DNA of 64,000 bases from Candidatus Polarisedimenticolaceae bacterium (GTDB lineage Bacteria > Pseudomonadota > Gammaproteobacteria > Chromatiales > Chromatiaceae): positions 1-64,000 of the forward strand of contig JAKISI010000005.1 in the NCBI GenBank assembly GCA_021648685.1, in the 5' to 3' direction. This document shows positions 49,796-59,676 of this stretch, in pieces (the stretch's first letter is position 1; each line of letters starts with the position of its first letter). The translations under genes were made by a program, and so were the position numbers. The notes below the pieces were generated by a model, which worked only from the letters and a program-made list of their open reading frames with translations, made no database searches and was not told where the DNA came from.

Positions 49796-52315
49796 CTATT
49801 TGAACAGGGTTCGGATACGAGCAGCATTTCCAATAACAAGCAGTGAGCTGATCGGCATGGCAATGGCCGCTACCAGCGGGGTTATCATGGCCGACATCGC
49901 CATTGGCACCATTATAATGTTATAGATGACAGAGATGGCAATATTTTGCCGAATGGTTCGTAGCGTGCGGCGAGAGAGTGCGGCGGCCAATCGAACCTTT
50001 GCCAGCTCGTTACTCATCAGCACAATATCCGAGCTGGCAATCGAAACATCGGTACCCGAGCCAAGGCTGATGCCTACATCAGCACGTACCAAAGCCGGTG
50101 CATCGTTGACACCATCACCCACCATGGCCACCCTGCCCCCTTGCTGTTGCAGATCCGCAATGGTTCGATCTTTATCCTCTGGCAGAACCTCTGCAACAAC
50201 CTCCATACCCCCCAGTCGCTCGGCAATGGTTTCGGCTGTCTGTCGTCGATCCCCTGTCAGCAACGTGAGCTTTATTGCATCTCGCTTCAACGCCTCCACC
50301 AGCTCAGGGGCATCAGCCCGGATCTGATCTTCAACGCCAATGACGGCAACCTCTTGCCCATCAATAGCGCAACGCAGAGAGCCGACACCTCGCTTATCCA
50401 GCGCCTGAACCTGCTGTTCAAACTGTCCATTGCGCTGCACCTGATGCTGATCGAGCCAGGCTGATGTTCCAACCAGCACCCACTTGCCATCAACCTCAGC
50501 CTTGATGCCAAAGCCGGGACGATTGATGAAATTTCTTGCCTCTTTGAGATTAATTACAGGCCTGCAGCTTGAGGCGTAATTAAGAATTGCCTCTGCAATC
50601 GGATGCTCAGAGTACTGCTCTGCTGCGGCTATATATTCAAACAGTGCTTGAACTTCAGCTGGCATGCCGTCTTCTGATTTAGCCGCAGGAACCCAGCATG
50701 CTGATTTCATATAGATTGCAGAGAGGCTCATGCGCCCTTCCGTCAAGGTGCCTGTTTTGTCAAAGACAAAATGGTCGATACTGGAGAGCGTCTCCAGCAC
50801 TGCGCCATTTTTTACCAGAATGCCATTGCGTGCGCCAAGACCTGTGGCCACCGCAATCGACATTGGCGTAGCCATCCCAAAGGCGCAGGGACAGGTGATA
50901 ATCAGCACCGAGGTTGCAGCCATCAGAGCCAGTTCAAAACCACTATCCAACCACAGCATAAAGGTCAGTGTAGCCAGGCTTAGCGTCACCAGCACAAACC
51001 AGGGGACAATACGATCCGCAATACGCTGAATAGGCGCCTTGCTGGCCTGCGCCTCTTCCACCAGATGAATGATACGCCCCAATGCCGTATCCTTTAGCAC
51101 CGCCTCTACCCGCAGCTTCAGCATGCCATGACCATTAATAGTGCCCGCTGAGACGTGATCCCCCTGCGCCTTGGCGACAGGCTCAAACTCACCGGTCAGC
51201 ATCGCTTCATCGACACTGCTCAGCCCTTCGAGGATAACGCCATCAACAGCGATTTTATCCCCAGGCTTTACCAACACCGTCTCATCCGGCTTTACCGAAC
51301 GAACAGCTACAATCGTCTCTTTACCATCACGCAGCACCGTCGCCACTCTTGGCTGGAGATCCAGCAGACGCTGAGTCGATGCAACAGCCTGTTTTTTTGA
51401 GATTGCTTCAAGGTAGCGGCCCACCAGAATGACAAAAATAAAGTTAACTACCGTGTCATAGTAGACTTCACCCACGGTAACATCCGATACCGTGACATAG
51501 AGTGAATAGAGATAGGTGATGGTTGCACCGATTGCAATCGGCAGATCCATATCCAGATGCAGGTTGCGCAGCCCCCTCCAGGCACCTTTAAAGAAGGGGA
51601 TACCAGAATAGAACAGGGTGGGCGTGGCAATAGCAAGGCCGATCCAGTGGAACATCTCACGGAACTCACCCTTATCCGCACCACTGTAGAGTGCTACCGA
51701 AACCCACAGCAGATTCATCATGGCAAAACCCGCAAATGCCATGCGGTAGAGGAGGTCTCGATTCTGTCGTTGCAGTACGCCTTCAGCCGCTTCCGGGTCA
51801 AAAGGAATCGCTGAATAGCCGATCTGCCCCAGTTTCTGAATGATTTTTGAGAGTTGCAGGCGGCTATTGTCCCACTCAACAAACAACCGCTTGCCGGAAA
51901 GATTTACGGCAGCCTTGGTAACACCCGGCACTCTTCTAAGTGTATGCTCAATCAGCCAGACGCAGGCTGCGCAGTGGATACCTTCCACCAGGAGATGGAT
52001 CTCCCGCTGTGCCCCCAGTTCATGAACATACTCCTCCTGAACAGCATCCAGGTCATAAACGGCAATATCTCCGGGCAGCTCCGGGGGAGGGGCCAGCACG
52101 CCGTTTTCTGGTGTTCGTTTATAAAATCCTTCAAGCCCTGCCTGAAAAATGGTTTCGCAGACCGCTTTGCATCCATTGCAACAGAAGAGATGATCCAGCC
52201 CCTTGATGGTTGCCTGTATGGTGCCTTTTTCAGGCAGTGGCAGCTGACAGTGAAAACAGGATGTCTCTGCCTGGAAGCTACCACTATTGATGGCATCAGC
52301 TGTACTATTCGCCAC
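49796..52315 (-). CDS. ccoI: Copper P1B-type ATPase for cbb3 assembly (CcoI/FixI)
   Basis: An 839-residue copper transporter. The N-terminal zinc-ribbon-like region (CFHCQLPLPEKG, LFCCNGCKAVCETIFQAG) is typical of CcoI. An HMA domain with GIHCAACVWLIEHTLRR follows, then eight helices with the transport motif ITCPCAFGMATPMSIAVATG, phosphorylation at DKTGTLTEGRMS, the HP motif (YSEHPIAEAIL) and [16 protein letters not shown]. It provides copper for the CcoN active site. It lies between ccoH (24 bases) and ccoS (18 bases). Confidence 0.95.
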   Translation of the reverse strand: MANSTADAINSGSFQAETSCFHCQLPLPEKGTIQATIKGLDHLFCCNGCKAVCETIFQAGLEGFYKRTPENGVLAPPPELPGDIAVYDLDAVQEEYVHELGAQREIHLLVEGIHCAACVWLIEHTLRRVPGVTKAAVNLSGKRLFVEWDNSRLQLSKIIQKLGQIGYSAIPFDPEAAEGVLQRQNRDLLYRMAFAGFAMMNLLWVSVALYSGADKGEFREMFHWIGLAIATPTLFYSGIPFFKGAWRGLRNLHLDMDLPIAIGATITYLYSLYVTVSDVTVGEVYYDTVVNFIFVILVGRYLEAISKKQAVASTQRLLDLQPRVATVLRDGKETIVAVRSVKPDETVLVKPGDKIAVDGVILEGLSSVDEAMLTGEFEPVAKAQGDHVSAGTINGHGMLKLRVEAVLKDTALGRIIHLVEEAQASKAPIQRIADRIVPWFVLVTLSLATLTFMLWLDSGFELALMAATSVLIITCPCAFGMATPMSIAVATGLGARNGILVKNGAVLETLSSIDHFVFDKTGTLTEGRMSLSAIYMKSACWVPAAKSEDGMPAEVQALFEYIAAAEQYSEHPIAEAILNYASSCRPVINLKEARNFINRPGFGIKAEVDGKWVLVGTSAWLDQHQVQRNGQFEQQVQALDKRGVGSLRCAIDGQEVAVIGVEDQIRADAPELVEALKRDAIKLTLLTGDRRQTAETIAERLGGMEVVAEVLPEDKDRTIADLQQQGGRVAMVGDGVNDAPALVRADVGISLGSGTDVSIASSDIVLMSNELAKVRLAAALSRRTLRTIRQNIAISVIYNIIMVPMAMSAMITPLVAAIAMPISSLLVIGNAARIRTLFK

Positions 52316-52339
52316 AGGATAAAATCGCCAGAAGGCTAT

Positions 52340-52867
52340 CTATTTTTTACTCGGCATAACCCCCAAGCGCAGCGCCTCATTATACTCCTCACCCTCTTTC
52401 TGCACACTGACCAGAATATCCCATACACCTTTCAGTGCAAAGGTGATCTCGGCTTGGTAGAGGCCGCTGCCCACTGATTGCATCGGAACTGAAAAATCAG
52501 CTTTAGCATCTGAGGGGCGATAGACATAAAGGGTAACGCTATCTGGATTGACTGCCCCACCCTCTTTTGTGGCCAGGCTAAATTTAATCATGGCAGGCTT
52601 TCCCTGCCGCAATTTTTTAGGCTCTGAGATATGCATCACCCAACTCGGATCCTTCGCCATCCGCGCCAGCATGTTTTTTTCATAGTGCTGGCCACGTTCA
52701 TAATAATCTTCAACCACCAGTCCTGGGCCTCCCTCAACCGCAAAGTAGATCATGATGCAGTTTGCTGTTATCACACTGGCAAGAACACTAAACCAGCCCC
52801 ACATCCAGGGACTGCGCCAGGCAGATTGATGTGAAGGGGAAGGCATCTCTGTCGCTGCATGGGGCAT
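52340..52867 (-). CDS. ccoH: cbb3 oxidase assembly protein CcoH/FixH
   Basis: A 175-residue membrane-anchored protein: one helix (WMWGWFSVLASVITANCIMI) followed by the FixH domain with VVEDYYERGQHYEKNMLARM and a periplasmic beta domain (GVWDILVSVQKEGEEYNEAL). CcoH stays bound to CcoN-CcoP during assembly. It is 5 bases after ccoG and 24 bases before ccoI. Confidence 0.92.
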   Translation of the reverse strand: MPHAATEMPSPSHQSAWRSPWMWGWFSVLASVITANCIMIYFAVEGGPGLVVEDYYERGQHYEKNMLARMAKDPSWVMHISEPKKLRQGKPAMIKFSLATKEGGAVNPDSVTLYVYRPSDAKADFSVPMQSVGSGLYQAEITFALKGVWDILVSVQKEGEEYNEALRLGVMPSKK

Positions 52868-52872
52868 AGTCG

Positions 52873-54294
52873 TTACCTCTTTGGGCCAATAAAGACGCTT
52901 TCCCGATGACTGGAAAACGGCTTGTCTGAATCTACTGTTTCAATATGAAAGATGATGGGCTGGGATTCAACCGTCAACTCTTTCCTGGGAACCCGCACGA
53001 AAACGCTGGTGGGTGTTACTGTGCCGTGTTGTACAGCAAGCAGTTGTCTGCTGGTTATCTTCAGCCCGGCCGGGCCTGTCGCTGTGATCTTTACGGTGAC
53101 ATCATCTGCCAGCTTATTCAGGATTTTAAGCGTGTATTTGTTCTGGATAGAGCCGTCACTTTGTAATACATAAAGCGGTTGCCGTGCATGCAATACCTTT
53201 AGATCAATCGCATCAATGCTGCTGAGACCGTAAAAAATACCCAGCAGTGCTGCCAGCATGATCAGGCTGGTGATTACAATACGGGGCTGTTTATATACAG
53301 GCAGACAGGCTTTGCCCTCAAGGCCATTCAGTGACTCATAGCGAATCAGGCCACGAGGCCGCCCTATTTTGTCCATAACCAGGTCACAGGCATCGATGCA
53401 TAGAGCACACATGATGCACCCCTCCTGTTGCCCCCTGCGAATATCAACACCTGTGGGACAGACCGCCACACACTGATTGCAGTCCACGCAGTCACCCGCA
53501 TGCTCATCTGCATCACCTTTTTTCATACGGCTGCGCGGTTCCCCACGATGAAAATCATAGGCTGGGACAATGGTTGTTACATCTACCATTGCCCCCTGAA
53601 TACGGGCATAGGGGCAGACCCACATGCAGAGCTGCTCGCGCATAAAAGCAGCCAGCAGGTAGGTGCAGACAGTAAACAGCAAAATGGTGATCCAGGCTGT
53701 TGAAGAGAGCTGCAGCCTAAACAGGTCGCCCCACAACAGATAGACATCCGTAAACCAGGCCACAAAGCTAATACCCGTCCATATTGCAATCAGCATCCAT
53801 AGCGTGTGTTTGCCCAGCTTTTTGCCAAACTTATTGAGGTCCATTGGCGCCTGATCCAACTTTCTCCGCTGTTGCGGTGTGCCTTCGCACTTCTCCTCTA
53901 TCCAGGTATAGATGTCTGTCCAGACGGTCTGAAAACAGAGGAAGCCGCACCATACTCGCCCTGAAAATGCGGTTATGGCAAACAGCATTATTGCTAAAAA
54001 TAGCAGCAGCAGGGCAAGCATCCACAGATCCTGAGGGAGGATTGTGATATTAAAGAGATGAAACTGGCGGTTGGGAATATCCCAGAGAATGGCCTGACGG
54101 TCATTCCAGCGCAGATAGGGCCCAAAGAAGAGCAGCAGCCAGATAGAGCCGCTGAGCCACTTGATCGTGCGCCACTTGCCCCCCATCCTTTTTGCATGGA
54201 TGATTTCATCACCGGCATTGACGTGCCACTGCTCTGCCTCTTCCAGCAGATCATCAAGCGCTGCAAGGTGTGATGGGGAGGGTTGTTTGCTCAC
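52873..54294 (-). CDS. ccoG: cbb3 oxidase accessory protein CcoG (cupric reductase)
   Basis: A 473-residue membrane protein with several helices, cysteine motifs in SGRVWCGFLCFQTVWTDIYT and REQLCMWVCPYARIQGAMVD, a 2[4Fe-4S] ferredoxin site (CVDCNQCVAVCPTGVDIRRG, CIMCALCIDACDLVMDKIG) and a C-terminal IgG-like domain. CcoG homologues reduce Cu(II) to Cu(I) for insertion into the oxidase. It starts the ccoGHIS set, 169 bases after ccoP, the only sizeable gap in the cco locus, with a hairpin inside it. Confidence 0.94.
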   Translation of the reverse strand: MSKQPSPSHLAALDDLLEEAEQWHVNAGDEIIHAKRMGGKWRTIKWLSGSIWLLLFFGPYLRWNDRQAILWDIPNRQFHLFNITILPQDLWMLALLLLFLAIMLFAITAFSGRVWCGFLCFQTVWTDIYTWIEEKCEGTPQQRRKLDQAPMDLNKFGKKLGKHTLWMLIAIWTGISFVAWFTDVYLLWGDLFRLQLSSTAWITILLFTVCTYLLAAFMREQLCMWVCPYARIQGAMVDVTTIVPAYDFHRGEPRSRMKKGDADEHAGDCVDCNQCVAVCPTGVDIRRGQQEGCIMCALCIDACDLVMDKIGRPRGLIRYESLNGLEGKACLPVYKQPRIVITSLIMLAALLGIFYGLSSIDAIDLKVLHARQPLYVLQSDGSIQNKYTLKILNKLADDVTVKITATGPAGLKITSRQLLAVQHGTVTPTSVFVRVPRKELTVESQPIIFHIETVDSDKPFSSHRESVFIGPKR

Positions 54295-54399
54295 ATGAAA
54301 TCCTGTTGCATTACATCTTCACTGACTTGTCTTTCGTCGTGGGGCCTGCCACAGCGGTACTGGCCACCTAAAAGTCACATCAGGATTTAGGACTATGGA

Positions 54400-54429
54400 G
54401 CCTGCATGCTAATCAATAGACATGCAGGC
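54400..54429 (-). terminator. Hairpin between ccoP and ccoG
   Basis: GCCTGCATG (54400-54408) and CATGCAGGC (54421-54429) form a perfect 9-base stem with a 12-base loop, 35-64 bases after the ccoP stop. No T-run follows on the minus strand, so it may be an attenuator or an mRNA-stability hairpin separating ccoNOQP from ccoGHIS rather than a strong intrinsic terminator. Confidence 0.5.
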
Positions 54430-54463
54430 CCCATATTTTCAGCTTCGCCTGCTACTGCTACTG

Positions 54464-55312
54464 CTACTGGCCGAGCTTGTGGACATAGACAGCTAACTTC
54501 TTGATCTCATGGGAAGATAGCTTTTCACCAAAGGCTGGCATGATTGCCTCACGGCTCTCTGGGTCAGCCGGGAAGTTTACACCGTGGGCAATAGTCTGCC
54601 TTGCACTCTCGACACCACCCGGGGCAAAACGCCAGACACTGTCAGTCAGATCAACCGCACCCATCGCCTGGTTACCCGTGCCTGTCATGCCATGACAGGC
54701 AAAGCATGCATTGGCCATAAACAGCGCCTTGCCTGCCGGGTCTTCCTTCCCTTCGGCCATGCCAACGACATAATTTGCCAGCGTATCAATCTGCTCCGCA
54801 GCGAGTTTGCTGCCATGCGCAGGCATCATGCCTCTACGCCCTTTGGCGATGCTCTCTTCAATCTTCTCGATACTGCCACCATAGAGCCAAACATCATCGG
54901 CAATTACCGGGAACCCCGGGGCACCCTGGCCTCCTGAACCATGACATGGGCCACAGTGGTCACCAAAAAGCACCTTTACAGAGGCAACGGTGTAATCTGA
55001 CAGACCGGGGTCTGCCAGGATCTGCTCCCCTGTCATCCCCTTGATCTGATCCTCATATTTGGCGCGAATAGCCTCAACTTCTGCCATCCCTTCCTTGAAC
55101 TCCTTAATCTGAGTCCATCCCATCAGGCCTGGTGGTGGTTTGTCTCCAATCGGGAATGAGGGGTAGATAATTACATAAATCAGTACCCAGACACAGCTGG
55201 CATACCATGAGAGCATCCACCAGCGTGGAATGGGGTTATCCAGCTCACGAATGTTGTCATCCCATATATGCCCGGTGTTGTTTTCACCTGGAAAAGGGTT
55301 CTTATCCGCCAT
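54464..55312 (-). CDS. ccoP: cbb3 oxidase subunit III, dihaem cytochrome CcoP
   Basis: A 282-residue membrane-anchored cytochrome c. An N-terminal helix (PRWWMLSWYASCVWVLIYVI) precedes two haem-binding domains: FGDHCGPCHGSGGQGAPGFP and NACFACHGMTGTGNQAMG. It accepts electrons and passes them to CcoO. The ATG at 55312 has GGAG 7 bases before it and overlaps ccoQ by 11 bases; an in-frame ATG at 55327 lacks this. The stop TAG is followed by CAGTAGCAGTAG, giving three amber codons in a row of TAGCAG repeats. Confidence 0.95.
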   Translation of the reverse strand: MADKNPFPGENNTGHIWDDNIRELDNPIPRWWMLSWYASCVWVLIYVIIYPSFPIGDKPPPGLMGWTQIKEFKEGMAEVEAIRAKYEDQIKGMTGEQILADPGLSDYTVASVKVLFGDHCGPCHGSGGQGAPGFPVIADDVWLYGGSIEKIEESIAKGRRGMMPAHGSKLAAEQIDTLANYVVGMAEGKEDPAGKALFMANACFACHGMTGTGNQAMGAVDLTDSVWRFAPGGVESARQTIAHGVNFPADPESREAIMPAFGEKLSSHEIKKLAVYVHKLGQ

Positions 55313-55514
55313 GTTTTTCTCCATCATCTAGTTGATCATCATCCAAAGGGATAAAGCGCTGTGCTTCTAGCTTCTCTTTGTTCTTTGGATAAAGAGCATA
55401 AATGTAAGCTGCGAGTATCAGGAGGAAGACGACCACAGTCAGGATGGTACCCACCCAGTCATTGGTGGTCATCGCCGCCCAATTCGTTTGCAAGTGCTCG
55501 CTAAGACTATTCAC
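55302..55514 (-). CDS. ccoQ: cbb3 oxidase subunit IV CcoQ
   Basis: A 70-residue protein with a single central helix ([20 protein letters not shown]) followed by [20 protein letters not shown], the usual CcoQ/FixQ pattern. It stabilises CcoP in the complex. Overlaps with ccoO (8 bases) and ccoP (11 bases) indicate co-translation. Confidence 0.92.
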   Translation of the reverse strand: MNSLSEHLQTNWAAMTTNDWVGTILTVVVFLLILAAYIYALYPKNKEKLEAQRFIPLDDDQLDDGEKHGG

Positions 55515-56220
55515 GATAAGCCTTACTATCGTCTAGTTTAACCATGGTACCCAGTACCTGAAGGTAAGCAACGATGGCATCCATCTCTGTCTTATCTTTG
55601 GTCTCTACCAGTGCCGCCGCAAAATCCGCTTCGATATATGGCACACCGACCTTGGCCAGACCACGCATATTGGTCTCAATCTCTTCAGGGTCGACCATAT
55701 TCTCATCCAGCCAGGGATAGTTCGGCATCACGGACTCCGGCACCACCGAGCGGGGCGCTCGCATATGCTTTCTGTGCCACATGTCCGAGTATTTGCCACC
55801 TACCCGCGCAAGATCAGGCCCCGTCCGCTTGGAACCCCACTGGAAGGGGTGATCAAACATGGACTCAGAAGCGAGTGAGTAGTGCCCATAGCGCTCCTTC
55901 TCATCACGAAAGGGGCGAATCATCTGTGAGTGACAAAGGTAACAACCTTCGCGGATGTAGATATCACGGCCAGCGACCTCCAGCGGCCGGTTTGGACGAA
56001 TACCATCACCCGGCTTCCACTCAGACAGAGGGCGCTTTCCAATACCATCCCAGACGATCTCTGGATACTTGTTATGCTCAAAAGTGTTCTTCATATGAAA
56101 GAGCGGCACAATCTCCACGATACCGCCAATGGAGACCACAATGGCCGTCATCAGCACCAACGCCCAGATATTGGTCTCTGCCCACTTCTGGAGACCTTTT
56201 GATTCTGTTTTTGTTGACAT
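55507..56220 (-). CDS. ccoO: cbb3 oxidase subunit II, monohaem cytochrome CcoO
   Basis: A 237-residue membrane-anchored cytochrome. An N-terminal helix ([20 protein letters not shown]) is followed by the haem c site [20 protein letters not shown] and the blocks [20 protein letters not shown] and [13 protein letters not shown] with the axial methionine. It transfers electrons from CcoP to CcoN. It lies 12 bases after ccoN. Confidence 0.96.
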   Translation of the reverse strand: MSTKTESKGLQKWAETNIWALVLMTAIVVSIGGIVEIVPLFHMKNTFEHNKYPEIVWDGIGKRPLSEWKPGDGIRPNRPLEVAGRDIYIREGCYLCHSQMIRPFRDEKERYGHYSLASESMFDHPFQWGSKRTGPDLARVGGKYSDMWHRKHMRAPRSVVPESVMPNYPWLDENMVDPEEIETNMRGLAKVGVPYIEADFAAALVETKDKTEMDAIVAYLQVLGTMVKLDDSKAYRE

Positions 56221-56232
56221 GAATTGAATCTC

Positions 56233-57675
56233 CTATGCAGTCGCCGTAGCCAGTGGTGCCGTGCGCGCCTGCTCAACGCGACCCTCTGCCATGGATTGAC
56301 GAACGGTCATGATGATGTTGTACAGCATTACCATAGCACCAAAGAGGAAGATCGCGCCCCCCACAGCTCGCATTGCGTAGTAAGGATGCATCGCTTCAAC
56401 CGACTCGGCAAAGGTATAGGCCAGGGTGCCATAGTCATCATACGCCCGCCACATCAGACCCTGCATGATACCGGAGACCCACATGGCGACCACATAGATC
56501 ACAGTACCGATGGTGGCTGCCCAGAAGTGCAGATTGATCAGCTTCACAGAGTACATCTCGGTGTGGAAACAGCGGGTGATCAGGTGATAGAGCGCACCAA
56601 TACCGATCATAGCCACCCAGCCCAGCGCACCTGAATGCACATGACCAATAGTCCAATCGGTGTAGTGAGAGAGTGCGTTGACAGTCTTGATCGACATGAC
56701 TGGCCCTTCAAAGGTAGACATGGCATAGAAGGCCAGAGACATGATCATAAAGCGCAGCACATAATCTGTACGCAGTTTGTCCCAGGCACCGGAGAGGGTC
56801 ATCATACCGTTCAATGCGCCACCCCAGGACGGGATGATCATCGCCAGTGAGATGGCGGCTCCCAGTGAACCCGTCCAGTCAGGCAATGCCGTGTATTGAA
56901 GGTGATGCGCACCCAGCCAGACATAGCCAAAAGAGAGCGCCCAGAAGTGAATAACTGACAAGCGATAGGAGTAGACAGGGCGGTTAGCCTGCTTTGGCAA
57001 AAAGTAATACATAATGCCAAGAAAGCCCGCTGTCAGGTAGAAACCTACCGCATTATGGCCCCACCACCACTGAATCATGGCATCCTGCACACCCGCAAAG
57101 ATGGAGTAGGATTTAAACATGCTGACAGGGATTGCCAGACTGTTCACCACATGCAGATAGGTGATCATGATCATCATGCTAAGGAAGAACCAGTTCGACA
57201 CATAGATGTGCGAGCTCTTGCGATTAGCGATGGTCATTACAAAATTGAACATGTAAGAGACCCAGACTACCGCAATCAGGATGTCAATTGGCCACTCCAG
57301 CTCGGCATACTCTTTGCTCTGAGTCAGACCCAGTGGCAGCGTGATCACTGCCAGCACAATCACCAGGTTCCAACCCCAGAATGTAAACCAGGCCATCTTA
57401 TCGCTCCACAGCCGTACACCGCAGGTGCGTTGTACGCTGTAGAAGGCAGTCGCCATCAGCGTACAGCCGCCAAAGGCAAAGATAACCGCATTGGTATGAA
57501 CTGGGCGCAAACGCCCAAAAGATAGATATGGACTATCAAAATTTAAAACCGGCCACGCCAATTGCGAGGCAATATACACCCCGACCAATGCACCTACCAC
57601 CAGGTAGACCACCGCCATGACGGCGAACCAGCGCACAACATCTAGGTTGTACTTTTGTTCTGCTGTCGCGTCCAT
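56233..57675 (-). CDS. ccoN: cbb3 oxidase catalytic subunit CcoN
   Basis: A 480-residue haem-copper oxidase subunit I of the C family, reducing O2 with high affinity. About 12 helices carry the haem b and b3/CuB histidines: [40 protein letters not shown] (with the CuB His and cross-linking Tyr region), [20 protein letters not shown] and [20 protein letters not shown]. The ATG at 57675 (GAGGGGG upstream) gives the normal family length and is preferred over a longer upstream frame. An FNR-like site lies about 100 bases upstream. Confidence 0.97.
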   Translation of the reverse strand: MDATAEQKYNLDVVRWFAVMAVVYLVVGALVGVYIASQLAWPVLNFDSPYLSFGRLRPVHTNAVIFAFGGCTLMATAFYSVQRTCGVRLWSDKMAWFTFWGWNLVIVLAVITLPLGLTQSKEYAELEWPIDILIAVVWVSYMFNFVMTIANRKSSHIYVSNWFFLSMMIMITYLHVVNSLAIPVSMFKSYSIFAGVQDAMIQWWWGHNAVGFYLTAGFLGIMYYFLPKQANRPVYSYRLSVIHFWALSFGYVWLGAHHLQYTALPDWTGSLGAAISLAMIIPSWGGALNGMMTLSGAWDKLRTDYVLRFMIMSLAFYAMSTFEGPVMSIKTVNALSHYTDWTIGHVHSGALGWVAMIGIGALYHLITRCFHTEMYSVKLINLHFWAATIGTVIYVVAMWVSGIMQGLMWRAYDDYGTLAYTFAESVEAMHPYYAMRAVGGAIFLFGAMVMLYNIIMTVRQSMAEGRVEQARTAPLATATA

Positions 57676-57775
57676 GAACCCCCCCTCTTGATTGGATTCG
57701 TTATTAAAATAATGGCCAAACAACCGATAGCTTGGCCAAAGATGGATCATTCCGATGCGTATATCACGATAATTT

Positions 57776-57789
57776 ATGATATTTGTCAA
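57776..57789 (-). promoter_or_regulatory. FNR-like box upstream of ccoN
   Basis: On the minus strand, TTGAC-AAAT-ATCAT matches the FNR consensus TTGAT-N4-ATCAA at 8 of 10 defined positions. It lies about 100 bases before the ccoN ATG, a normal distance for an activating site near -41.5. It fits the FNR-type regulator at 47295 whose recognition helix has the E--SR pattern. Confidence 0.6.
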
Positions 57790-57907
57790 TATTTTTGATG
57801 CCAAATTAGCAGGATATTTAAGGCCGCTTTGACAATAATAATTATTTATTTTTTATTACAATCAGTTACACGCTATTTTTTATAAACGACTTCTGAGAGA
57901 AGAGAAT

Positions 57908-57965
57908 GATCATCCAAGCCAATCGCACACACTCAGCTGGTTTTCCAAGTTAACTATGGATGATC
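57908..57965. repeat. Spaced inverted repeat in the ccoN-58037 intergenic region
   Basis: GATCATCCA (57908-57916) and TGGATGATC (57957-57965) are perfect 9-base arms with 40 bases between them, located 70-130 bases upstream of the unknown gene at 58037. They may be operator half-sites or a long-loop hairpin. The rest of the 361-base gap is AT-rich promoter-like sequence with the FNR-like box. Confidence 0.3.
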
Positions 57966-58036
57966 GTTAGGAGAATCACCAATCTTTTGCAATAATCGCA
58001 GGCATACAACCCTTCCCACCTTGCACAGATGACCCC

Positions 58037-58711
58037 ATGAACAAAAAAACCCTGTCCGGTTTTCTCATTGCTGTCCCGCTGATTCTGGTGATAGCCATTA
58101 TGTTTCCTGCTGGGAAAAACAGCCCGAAAACACCCAGGCTACCTTGGGATATAGCGATAGATACGGCGGGGAACACATCAGTATTTAATCTGACACTCAG
58201 CCAGAGTACGTTGGCAGATGCCCAAAAGGAGTTTAAAACAGAGGCCAAAATCAGTATGTTCGTCTCGCCTGAGGAGAGCTATACGATCGAGGCCTATTTC
58301 AAGCAGCTCTATATCAGCGGCATTCGTGCCGACCTTATACTCACACTGGAGGTAGCCTCGACATTGGCTGCCCAGATGTATGATCGAGGGCAGAGGCTAA
58401 GCAAGCTGGGCAGTGGTGGGAGGAAGATCACGCTGGCCCATGCGGACAACGAGCGCGTGATGACTGCACCAATTTCACACATCACCTACCTGCCAGCAGC
58501 CAGCCTCGATGCCGGGCTTATTGAGGATCGTTTTGGAAAACCGGAGAGGCGTCATACCGAGCCATCCGGCATTGCTCACTGGCTCTACCCGAAAAAGGGG
58601 TTGGATGTAGCGCTGAACCCAAAAGGGAGAGCGGTGCTACAATATACATCACCGGCTCAGTTTGAGCGGATAACTCAACCGCTCTATTTGAATATAGACT
58701 CTATTGAATAA
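58037..58711 (+). CDS. Unknown membrane-anchored or exported protein
   Basis: A 224-residue protein with an N-terminal hydrophobic segment ([20 protein letters not shown]) after a basic start, then a soluble mixed alpha/beta region. Visible blocks include [37 protein letters not shown] and a C-terminal [10 protein letters not shown]...[20 protein letters not shown]. The segments DAQKEF and RFGKP...[11 protein letters not shown] recall proteins that read a conserved pattern like lipoprotein assembly factors, but I do not recognise the family. Its last 28 bases overlap the end of rpoS on the opposite strand. Confidence 0.7.
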   Translation: MNKKTLSGFLIAVPLILVIAIMFPAGKNSPKTPRLPWDIAIDTAGNTSVFNLTLSQSTLADAQKEFKTEAKISMFVSPEESYTIEAYFKQLYISGIRADLILTLEVASTLAAQMYDRGQRLSKLGSGGRKITLAHADNERVMTAPISHITYLPAASLDAGLIEDRFGKPERRHTEPSGIAHWLYPKKGLDVALNPKGRAVLQYTSPAQFERITQPLYLNIDSIE

Positions 58712-59670
58712 CCATCTTTCTCAAGGATGACGCGTAACCGCTTCAGTGCATCCATCTGTATCTGCCGCACCCGCTCCCTTGTCACCCCCAGCTCATTTGC
58801 CACCTGCTCCAGCGTTGAATTTTCATAGCCACGCAGGCCAAAGCGGCGCTCAACGACCTCTCGCTGCTTATCATTCAGCTTATCGAGCCAGCTATCAATG
58901 TTGGCATTCAGGCCATCATTCTGTAGTCGAACCGAAGGATCAAGCGTTACCTCATCAGGGATTGTATCCAGCAATGGCTTGTCTGCATCCTTGCCATAGG
59001 GTGTATCTACAGAGGTTACACGCTCATTCAAACCCAGCATGCGCTTTACGTTGTCAATGGGCTTATCCAGCAGCTCGGCGATCTCTTCTGCAGAGGGCTC
59101 ATGATCCAGCGTTTGCGCCAGCTTACGCGCTGCACGCAGATAGACATTGATCTCTTTTACAACATGAATGGGCAACCTGATCGTCCGGGTCTGGTTCATG
59201 ATCGCCCGCTCAATCGTCTGCCTGATCCACCAGGTCGCATAGGTGGAGAAACGAAAGCCCCGCTCAGGGTCAAACTTCTCCACCGCACGGATCAGCCCCA
59301 AATTACCCTCTTCAATCAGATCGAGCAGTGCCAGCCCGCGATTCATATAACGCCGGGCAATCTTTACAACCAAGCGCAGGTTGCTCTCAATCATGCGCTG
59401 ACGCGCAGGTACCTCCCCCTTTTGCGCCAGCCGGGCATAGTAGACCTCTTCCTCTGCCGTTAGCAATTGCGAAAATCCAATCTCACTCAGGTAGAGCCGC
59501 ATGGCATCAACCTGGCCATCGGCCATATCTGCAGAGGTACGAGCCTTTCGTCTAGGCTCTGCCTTTTTTTTCGCTACGGGTTCATCTTCCACTTCATGCA
59601 TATCATTCTTCATATCAGCTATTAATTTCATATCCTTTCGTCCACCACTCTCTTCCATCATGCCACCCAC
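58684..59670 (-). CDS. rpoS: RNA polymerase sigma factor RpoS
   Basis: A sigma-70 family factor for general stress and stationary phase, about 310-328 residues. Region 1.2/2 begins [20 protein letters not shown], with region 2 [20 protein letters not shown] (2.4) and [17 protein letters not shown], region 3 ([17 protein letters not shown]) and region 4 ([39 protein letters not shown]). Position after nlpD, as in many gammaproteobacteria, supports RpoS over RpoD. The start is uncertain: GTG 59670 or ATG 59631, the latter with AAGGA very close. Confidence 0.94.
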   Translation of the reverse strand: MGGMMEESGGRKDMKLIADMKNDMHEVEDEPVAKKKAEPRRKARTSADMADGQVDAMRLYLSEIGFSQLLTAEEEVYYARLAQKGEVPARQRMIESNLRLVVKIARRYMNRGLALLDLIEEGNLGLIRAVEKFDPERGFRFSTYATWWIRQTIERAIMNQTRTIRLPIHVVKEINVYLRAARKLAQTLDHEPSAEEIAELLDKPIDNVKRMLGLNERVTSVDTPYGKDADKPLLDTIPDEVTLDPSVRLQNDGLNANIDSWLDKLNDKQREVVERRFGLRGYENSTLEQVANELGVTRERVRQIQMDALKRLRVILEKDGYSIESIFK

Positions 59671-59676
59671 GATTGG

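Noticed and set aside
57908-57965. Inverted repeat as an intrinsic terminator for ccoN or the unknown gene
   Set aside because: It lies upstream of both divergent genes, has a 40-base loop and no T-run, so an operator is more plausible than a terminator.
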